A stretch of DNA of 64,000 bases, from the NCBI RefSeq assembly GCF_023856365.1, contig NC_064549.1:5907608-5971607 (forward strand), read 5' to 3'. The position numbers and the translations under genes are program-made. The notes under the pieces are model-generated. The model was not told where the DNA came from. It was given only the letters and a program-made list of their open reading frames with translations, and ran no database searches. This document shows positions 56,886-64,000 of this stretch, piece by piece. How positions within the stretch are numbered: position 1 is the stretch's first letter; every line of letters starts with the position of its first letter. Source of the stretch: Brienomyrus brachyistius (lineage: Eukaryota; Chordata; Actinopteri; Osteoglossiformes; Mormyridae).

Positions 56886-57196
56886 GGGGCGGCGTGGAGG
56901 TGCAGTGTTTAGCATTGTTACTACTTACCCAGGTTCGAGTCCCCTGTCCCCATGTGTGTGGAGTTTGCATGTTCTCCCGGTGTTGCTGTGGAGTTTCCTC
57001 CAGCTACCATATTGTCCATAGGTATGAATTGTATGTGTGTGTGTGTGTGAGTGTGTGAGTGTGCCCTGTGATGGGTTGGTGCCCTGTGATGGGTTGGCGC
57101 CCCATCCTGGGTTGTTCCCTGTCTTGCACCTGTAGCTTTGAGGATAGGCTCCAGATGTCCATGGCCCTGAGTAGGACAAGCAGATGGATGGACTGA
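56886..57196 (+). mobile_element. tRNA-derived SINE, near full length
   Basis: It opens GGGGCGGCGTGGAGGTGCAG with an A-box-like GTGCAGTGTTTAGC, has a B-box GGTTCGAGTCC at 56,932-56,942, then GTGGAGTTTGCATGTTCTCC, a GT run, GGGTTGGCGCCCCATCCTGG, TGTCTTGCACCTGTAGC and a final AGATGGATGGA. This order is that of an abundant fish SINE. A 19-bp segment (GTGCCCTGTGATGGGTTGG) is duplicated in tandem at 57,061-57,098. Other copies (37,617 and 55,446) retain only the tail. Confidence 0.8.
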
Positions 57197-57506
57197 GACC
57201 CCACACTCTTCATTATGGTGCTTGAGTTTTAGGTCACAGAATGAAGAGCCACTCTGTCAAGGCTCCCCCCTGTCAGGTCTGCATAATGGTATGACCCATC
57301 GAACTCTAGAACACTCTGTACTGACATATGTCATTCAGAAGATAGGAACAAGGCACAAGGTGGAAAATCGGATTAACCTGAGTAACATCTGAAACTCAGC
57401 CATATAAATAATCATAAACAGTTATATCTATAATATAAATAATTACAAAGACTGAAGTAAAATTCTGTATGGTAACTAACCCTGAAAACATCCTCAATCC
57501 ACTTAC

Positions 57507-57650
57507 CAAGACTGATTCATCGCGCTAAGCGGAGCTGCAGTTGTGAATGTTTCTCCTCCTCGTGCCGACCGTGGACATCGCGTACGCACAGCGAAAACAC
57601 CCCCCCTCTCCCTCCCTCCCCTGTCGGTCCCGAGAGCAGCGCCTTTTTTG
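57507..57650 (-). other. candidate GC-rich non-coding first exon
   Basis: On the minus strand a CpG-containing, G-rich stretch (about 57,650 to 57,540) leads into TTG|GTAAGT (intron from 57,506). It holds a short upstream-type ORF starting MSTVGTRRRNIHNC that stops before the donor, and a second ATG seven codons further on that would run into the intron. The surroundings are AT-rich, so the block stands out. This is how an untranslated first exon usually looks. The right edge is an estimate. It lies on the same strand as the other exon candidates. Confidence 0.22.
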
Positions 57651-58891
57651 CGATGCTGATGTGATGCATTTACTCTCAATATAACAAATGGCTTGGGATA
57701 TTAAAATGAACAACCCATTTTGAAATTCATTTGCTCTCTGTCGGTTTAAAACCTTCCCTGGATTAGAATAAATGTGCTCTTCCATCTTGAAGTAATGCTC
57801 ATTCAAATTGTATTTACACAAACACCTGCAATCCAGGCAGCGTGTTCCAAAGCCCCAACTTGTGTTTTTTTCTTTAACGCCATTTTCCCTTTCAGTCGGT
57901 GGCTGACCTCAGCCTCTCTTCTGGGTCGTTCTCTAACCCTGCAGCGCGTTCATTGCTAACACGCTGTTGTTTTGAGTAAATTGGCATTCATCTGTGCTTT
58001 GCGGGGACCCTGCCGGCCAGCATAGCGTGTTATTTTGTTTTGTTGTTGCGATAACTGCTTCTTTGATGATGCCTGTTGTCAGTTGGCACGTCCCTGTCAA
58101 TTGTAACTGGCAGCTGTTTGCTTAGTTTGGTAATTGTAGGCAGTATAATTAGATTTTGTATTGTATACTCGTAGTCCTCATTACTGCATTACGGCAGCAG
58201 GCGTCTTGACATTGTACACTGGCTGCCCACTCAAAGAGCAGGTTTATGACCCGGAATCTTTCCCTAAGTGGATGTTCATGGACTCGCGTGACATAAGACA
58301 TCCTATGTCATCATGCATCCTTACACATTGCGTGTGCCTTTATAACCCCCTTTGCCGCACGCGCCGGCTCTGCACGGGGATGTTGCTCATGTCAGATTGG
58401 GGACATTAAAATGCTTGAGATCCTCAGTACAGTGCTGGTCATAGAGAATCTAACACAGCATTAAATCCCTACATCTGAGGTCTTTTTGTCTTTGCTCGTC
58501 AATCTCGCCTGGGGATTTTCGGCCTGAGTTGTGTTGTTTACGGGGTTTATTTCATTACCCAGACTTCCACATGACTATTTATTTGACATTTGGAGGTCTG
58601 CGAATTGGCTTCTTGGATGCACCCGCATTCATTTCATACTCAGGCCTGTTGGAATTCCTTCGCTAGTCGGCATGTTGAGTGAGACACCAGTTGACCACCA
58701 TGTGTTTTGACTTTGAACCCCTTCAAAACTGTGTGTTCAGCCTCCTGCTTGTACCCCTGTGCAACCCACCCCTCCCAAATGGAAAAAGATCGACAAAGAG
58801 GAACCTATAAGTGCCATGACTGGATCCCCCACAAAATGTTTTTCTGGGTAGTGGCTTGTGTATACCAAAACCGTATATATATATATATGCA
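57651..58891. other. no gene seen
   Basis: AT-rich unique DNA. GTTATATTGAG on the minus strand near 57,680 is a weak TATA-like element upstream of the candidate exon at 57,507-57,650. Confidence 0.3.
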
Positions 58892-59020
58892 CAGGTGGAC
58901 ATTTCACAATCCAAACCAGGATTGTGTTTCAATCAACCAGTTGAATATAAAGAGTCACAATTGCAGAGACCCCAACTGGTTGGTTGAAACAAAATCCTGG
59001 TTTGGATTGTGAAATGCCCG

Positions 59021-59022
<2 letters not shown>
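58892..59022. mobile_element. fold-back element, family B, copy 3 (best preserved)
   Basis: A 52-base left arm (from CAGGTGGACATTTCACAATC) pairs with the right arm (58,973 onwards, CAACTGGTTGGTTGAAAC) at 48 of 52 positions around a short loop with TATAAAGAGTC. It lies between a (TA)n run and a (GT)n run, which hides any target duplication. Confidence 0.75.

Positions 59023-59066
<44 letters not shown>
59023..59066. repeat. (GT)n microsatellite
   Basis: Twenty-two uninterrupted GT units abutting the fold-back element. Confidence 0.95.
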
Positions 59067-59067
<1 letters not shown>

Positions 59068-59793
59068 ATGTAAAAACCTCCAGTGTGTTAGAGACACTCC
59101 CTTTTGACTTCAGATTCGGTGAGACGAAGGCTCCAGCTCTCCTCCATATGACGCATATGTGCCGGCTCCTGTTTCTAGGCTCCTGCGCCAAGCCGTGGCC
59201 AAAGCACTTTAGCGAGTTGACATTTCTTAAACCCTTATCGATCGGTCTGTCCTCGTGCCTCGTGCGATACAGCGGCTGCCCTGACTGTAACGATTTTTTG
59301 GCACTCCTCGTTTCATAGATGGGGCAGCCTCTTGCTAAGCAGATCGCCCGGGTTTCTGTGGATAGGACCGTGTGTCCTCCGAGATGATGTTTTAATCATT
59401 AGCACCCAGCCATTGTTGCGGATTAACGGCGCTGGACGCTGACTGACTTCTGTCTGAGTGGGGAAAAGAACATGGAGTGGGCTGTACTGCAGCTGATTTT
59501 CCTAAAGGAACAGTAAAATCATTTCACTGGTGGTCTTGTCTTATTGACAGTTATGTGGGGAAATGATGCTTCAGCACACAGGTGAGCTAAGCAGGAGCTC
59601 TCTGAGGGCACCTGGCCACACCCCTGGCTAATTTAGACTAAGGAATATTAGGACTATTGTGATTTTGTGTGGTGCAAATGAAAATGCTAGTCATCACTTT
59701 CGCTTAACATACAAAATGTGCTTCATTTGTATGCTGAAGATGTAGCAAGATTTCTGTGTCTATATCCCAATTAAATCCTGCTACTTGGTATCT
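59067..59793. other. no gene seen
   Basis: Unique DNA; no exon was supported. Confidence 0.3.
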
Positions 59794-59970
59794 GGGGCCT
59801 GTTTCAGAAAGCAGGATTTCTTGCTCAGCCGGATAACTTGTCGCATTTAAGGTAGTCTGGGCTAAATGTAAATGAGCAAAGAAAAAGGCCATCTAAGGCA
59901 TACTGGAGTACCTTAAATCCGACAAGTTATCCAGCTAAACAAGAAATCCTGCTTTCTGAGACAGACCCCT
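59794..59970. mobile_element. fold-back MITE with about 60-bp arms
   Basis: Left arm GGGGCCTGTTTCAGAAAGC, AGGATTTCTTG, GATAACTTGTC and TTTAAGGTA pairs in order with 59,910-59,969 (TACCTTAAATCCGACAAG, TTATCC, CAAGAAATCCTGCTTTC). About nine in ten positions match. The GGGCCTGTTTCAGAAAGC end is typical of a widespread fish MITE, possibly Harbinger-type; no clear target duplication. Confidence 0.7.
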
Positions 59971-60049
59971 GTACTTGTTAATAGATATTTGCTTTTCATT
60001 TATTTCCTTACTTTGTTTCCTTCTTACTTTTTAATCAGACTACATCCTG

Positions 60050-60140
60050 ATCATGTTTGGGTATTTATGGTTAAGGTTAGAGCTGCGGTTCTCACTGCTT
60101 AGAGTTTTTCCCCATAGTAATGAATGGACGGTGGGACCCA
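60050..60140. mobile_element. dispersed repeat family G, fragment
   Basis: TTATGGTTAAGGTTAGAGC, TTTTTCCCCATAGTAATGAATG and GACGGTGGGACCC match the right part of the copies at 26,505 and 43,878. Confidence 0.45.
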
Positions 60141-62331
60141 AATGCGGGGGGTGGGGGTTCTGTCCTCCTCTGCCACACAGAGGATCTCGTCCCTATCTTG
60201 AAGAAAATGTTTCCACCAAGGGATTGGTGCTTTTGCCAAGTTTCCTCCTTTGATCCAGATTCTTTTCCCTGCCCTGCTCAAGAGTCCAGCTGTGAGCAGA
60301 CACTGCATTCAATGTTCTGGCTTTCAGGCTGGATGGCTGCAGCTCATGTCAGACTGCGTGCAGACTGGTGAACCCCCCCCCCCCCTCCTTCCTGGGCTCC
60401 CCGTGAGGCATTCACACATCCGTCTCCTTCCCTCCACTCCTTCTCTGGTGTCTGGGGAACCCCTGGACCCTCTGCTCTGCAGGCATGGGCCCTGAGGCCT
60501 TGGTCAGTCTCACCTGACACACAGGAGGAACTCAGGAAGCTGGTCAGTAGCTGTGATGACCCTTCCACCAGTCTCCCGGCATTGTCAGCGACCACGTCGG
60601 AAGACATTAGCGGGGTATTCGGGGGGGGGGGGGGGGGTGCAGTCTATAACAATTTAATAGATGAAGAGCAACAGCAAAGACCTTTATGAGGATGATAAGA
60701 CAAACAGACAATCAGAATGGGTGTGTGGGAGTGAGGGAGCAGCCCAGTACTGAGCACTACATGCACCATCTCCGGAATAACGGGCCACTTCCCGTCCAGC
60801 AGATCCAACGAACCCAATCCGCAATCCTTGGGTTGGTGGGCGGGGGGTTTGTGCTGCTCCTGGGAGATGGCAGGTGAACTTTTCCGAGGGCCTCTTCACG
60901 TGTGATGTGAAGGAAGAACAACTGACTTTTTTGTTTTTTTTCCCTGATGGCACCAGAGGGCTGGGAGGAGGAATATTACGGTTAGTACCTTGATATGGCA
61001 TGAAAAAGCCACATCGACTGACATCAGGGGCGTGCAGTGAAAGCTGTTGCAGGCCAAAGTGGCTCCCTCTTCGTCCTGCTCTGTGAAAAGCTTCTCCTGC
61101 AAGCACATTAACAGCGAATTGTCACAGCGTCAGTAAATCAGGCCCAGTAATTTCCAGGTGAAAGACAACTTTTCTGAGAAGTAGCAGGGAACTGCGCGTT
61201 TTACAGAATCACAGTAATGAGGGCGCATCAGCCCCTTTCATCACATATTATCCCTTATGGTATCCAGCATGTTCTGGATTTTAAGTAATTATTTATCTCT
61301 GCATTTACCGTTCTGCTGAGATCCTGGGCACTATGTAACGCCGTGTGGCTCGGAGAAGGTCATTCGCCTCGCTTTTACTCTGTCTCCCTTCACTCGTTAA
61401 GACTTCTTTCATGTTACTCATTTCCTTGGAGAAAAATCCCTCGCCCAGACTAAATCAGGTTTGGTGGTCCTGCAGGGGGGAGTTTCAAAGGCTGGCCTTC
61501 ATCTTCCTCTCTGTCCTCTCTGCGCTGGGCTCACCATCCCTAATATCCCTGTCGGCCGTCGACTACAAACGTAAACTTCTGAGATATTTATTTACAGCCG
61601 CTGTTTCTGTTCTCAGTCGTCGGCGTAACCTTTAGGGTTTTGCCCACGACAGTCCTATCGTACACTGTTCCCACGCACAGTGCCCCCAGCCTGGGCCAAA
61701 GGCAGTGCGGGTGGCCTCTCTGATCTCTAGGCCTTAAACATCCACCACGTTTATGGGGCGATTAGCTTCCCTCGGGCTGGAACGATGTGCGTACCCATGC
61801 CGCAGTGCTCTTCCCAAATGATCTCTTTGTTCCACTCACAGTCCAAGGGGAATTCGTGACAATGCACACATTTAGACAGTCAAAAGGCATTCAGAAATTA
61901 ACGGACAGTAACAATAAATAATACACAAACAATAAACAGTATCAATGCAGAGAATGTCAGGGAAAGGATTACTGGAAATTCCATAGTAACAGCTGAGAAA
62001 TACATAGTACAGCACAGCGGGTTGTACCGTGAATGAATGGTGTTCTGTCAATGTGCCTAATCTGTTCTGGTCCATTCAGACCACGGAGAGACTCACTGTA
62101 GAGTCTTTAAGGAGGAACGAAGGGAGGAATGACTTTGTATATTCCACCCTGGAGGACTGCAGCAACTGTCAGTCTGTTGCTGAAAGGCCTTCTCTGTTTA
62201 GCCTAGACAACCAGCAGAAGTTGAGAGTCGTTCTGATATATATGAAGAAATCAGTCTCTGGTGTGACACGCCGCTAAGTGGCCATTTACAGCCTGGAAGC
62301 CAGGCTGGCGGTTCTGCCGAACTCAGGTTGC
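60141..62331. other. no gene seen; G/C-runs
   Basis: Poly(C) at 60,374-60,386 and a 17-base poly(G) at 60,621-60,637. The rest is unique without supported exons. Confidence 0.3.
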
Positions 62332-62565
62332 CAACCCTAAACCCTAACCTGATACCCTAACCCTAACCCCATACCTGATACCCTAAACCCTAACCTGATA
62401 CCCTAACCCCTAACCTGATACCCTAAACCCTAACCTGATACCCTAACCCCTAACCTGATTCCCTAAACCCTAACCTGATACCCTAACCCTAACCTGATAC
62501 CCTGACCCTAACCCTAAACCCTAACCTGATACCCTGACCCTAAACCCTAACCTGATACCCTAACC
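62332..62565 (+). repeat. telomere-hexamer-like minisatellite, 20-bp unit
   Basis: Units alternate CCTGATACCCTAAACCCTAA and CCTGATACCCTAACCCCTAA, with longer variants (26 and 32 bp) that contain extra CCCTAA words. It resembles a decayed interstitial telomeric sequence expanded as a 20-mer. About ten units. Confidence 0.85.
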
Positions 62566-63067
62566 GTGTGGTCTTGCTCTCCTGTGGACCTTTGGAAGCG
62601 TGATTCCTCTCGTGTTTGTCCTCGGGCACAGTTAGCGGCCACACACATCCCTGGGAGTGCCCCCCCAGAGGGGGTCCCTTCGCAGTGACAACTGGGGCGT
62701 GGCTGCAGTGGGCATTAACCCTTTATTTTGAGCTGTGCTCAGTCCATTGGGCCCTCTGTCATACAGTATTTGATATTAATGTTAAATATTATCGGCCCAC
62801 TTGCAGCCCAATAATGTGAGATGTTCCTTCCTTGCTGTCCACGGTGCCCGTGAGACCACACAGCAGAATATGTGGAACTTCTCTTTAAAGTCGATAATCC
62901 CCCTTTCTGCCCCCCCATCCAACTAAATGATAAATAGGGGCAGTCAGACAACATGCAGATACTCCCCTGAATCTCGTTCATCTGCTGGTTTGTGAGAGAT
63001 CCAATTCCCGGAAGACGGATAGCAAGCCCTCTCAGTCAGGCACTGGTGATTAATTAGTCTGGAGCTG
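62566..63067. other. no gene seen
   Basis: Unique DNA; no exon was supported. Confidence 0.3.
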
Positions 63068-63108
63068 ACACACACACACACACACACACACATACTCACA
63101 CACACACA
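63068..63108. repeat. (CA)n microsatellite
   Basis: About 19 CA units with one TACT interruption. Confidence 0.95.
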
Positions 63109-63156
63109 TGGGTGAGGCGTGTGCATGGGAGCGAGGGCAGCAGATAGGTTAGCGTG

Positions 63157-63382
63157 GGGTTTCCCAGTCCGGTCCTCGGGGACCTAGGGATGGTCCACGT
63201 TTTTGCTCCTTCCCAGACGGTCCACATTTTTGCTCCCATACATCTGGCAGAGACAGAGGTGTGAGCCAGGCCCTACACACGGAGAGCCAATTAAAATGCT
63301 TGCTAAGCACAGCGCTGGCAATACAGCCTCTTACCGGGAGCTGGGAGGAAGCAAAAATGTGGACTGTCTGTGACTCCCCAAG
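63157..63382. mobile_element. fold-back MITE, family A, copy 4 (internally expanded)
   Basis: GGGTTTCCCAGTCCGGTCCTC on the left (first 20 bases at 63,158), two tandem copies of the inner arm (GGTCCACGTTTTTGCTCC and GGTCCACATTTTTGCTCC) and the right arm GCAAAAATGTGGACTGTCTG with GACTCCCCAAG. The extra unique centre makes it longer than other copies. The right terminus is degraded. Confidence 0.6.
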
Positions 63383-64000
63383 CTTATCAGACATGGACCA
63401 GGGCTCCGAGGTCTGATGTCATTCCCATAAACCAAACCAAGTCAGCTAAAATGGATAGAAGAACCTGCTTCCATAGTAGCAACTACCCCGCAAAGCAGTC
63501 ATATGTAAGCCTACCAAACAAATCAACCTTGTGAATAAATTGCTTTAATCTAATGTATTTAGGTGCCTTCCGGTTACTTTTGCAAAGAAATTTCACTGAA
63601 CAATTATGTGAAGTAGCTGTTTACAAATCAAAGTTTATTTTCCGTATCTCCGGATATGTTCCTTATCTTTTTCCAAAGTCTTATCCTTCATTTAAACATT
63701 TATTATCTTGCATTTTCCCCAGCGACAGATGAAAGGAATACCTACTTTATCCGCCGGGTACATTTTGTAATTTTAAGGCACTTAATACTGTTCATAAATG
63801 GTGGCTGGAAAAGGATTATTTAGAAGCCAACCAAATTACAGTGTGTTGCATCAAAATCCAGGCGGTAATCCTTGGGAATATAGGACCCTGCAGACGGCTC
63901 AGCTGTGGGCTGCATGTAGTAAAAGACATCAATGAATCCCCTATTAGCAAGGGAGGTTAGGGCCAGGTCTGAGTATGGCCTGTTTACCTTGTGTCGATTT
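63383..64000. other. no gene seen
   Basis: AT-rich unique sequence to the window end. Confidence 0.3.

Overview
The window looks like non-coding DNA from a ray-finned fish nuclear genome. The evidence is the repeat content: tRNA-derived SINEs of the kind common in fish, a Tc1-like transposase relic with the fish-type PDLNxVExxW block, several families of fold-back (MITE) elements, many GT/CA microsatellites, minisatellites, and spliceosomal splice signals. There are no operons, ribosome binding sites or long genuine ORFs. I cannot place the species; an unusually high number of long poly(G)/poly(C) runs may be a lineage mark.

Gene content is very low. The best-supported coding piece is a short minus-strand first exon (8,869-8,926). 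It has an in-frame upstream stop, two nearby ATGs (the second in a strong Kozak context), a hydrophobic signal-peptide-like segment and a textbook GTAAGT donor. It sits at the edge of a CpG-rich, promoter-like block (about 8,940-10,055). The gene would continue leftwards, so 1-8,862 is probably its first intron; I could not find the next exon and cannot name the gene. Three weaker minus-strand exon candidates lie to the right: 18,032-18,173, 29,807-29,915 (also an ATG exon, with the same splice phase as the first) and 57,507-57,650 (GC-rich, leader-like). If real they could be alternative or non-coding 5' exons of the same gene, which would make most of the window an upstream intronic and regulatory domain. 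That is inference.

The rest is intergenic or intronic. From left to right: a SINE/Tc1 composite (3,903-4,385) with a second copy at 51,037-51,352; fold-back elements at 5,338, 17,330, 19,388, 19,641, 20,468, 24,250, 48,203, 58,892, 59,794 and 63,157; a 16-bp minisatellite (12,455-12,916) with no stop codon in any forward frame; a 66-bp minisatellite (46,982-47,327); smaller tandem arrays at 38,217, 47,471, 50,105, 54,940 and 55,609; a large GT-rich array (44,150-44,655); a CT-rich array (52,795-53,145); a tRNA-type SINE (56,886-57,196); and a telomere-hexamer-like minisatellite (62,332-62,565). Between them are unique stretches, some AT-rich with clusters of TAAT cores and some retaining CpGs, that are plausible conserved enhancers but untestable here without alignment.

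I found no clearly new biological system. The most interesting leads are the set of possible alternative 5' exons, the SINE carried inside a Tc1-like element at the same junction in two copies, and two pairs of diverged non-tandem duplications (58 bp and about 125 bp) that do not look like ordinary transposons.
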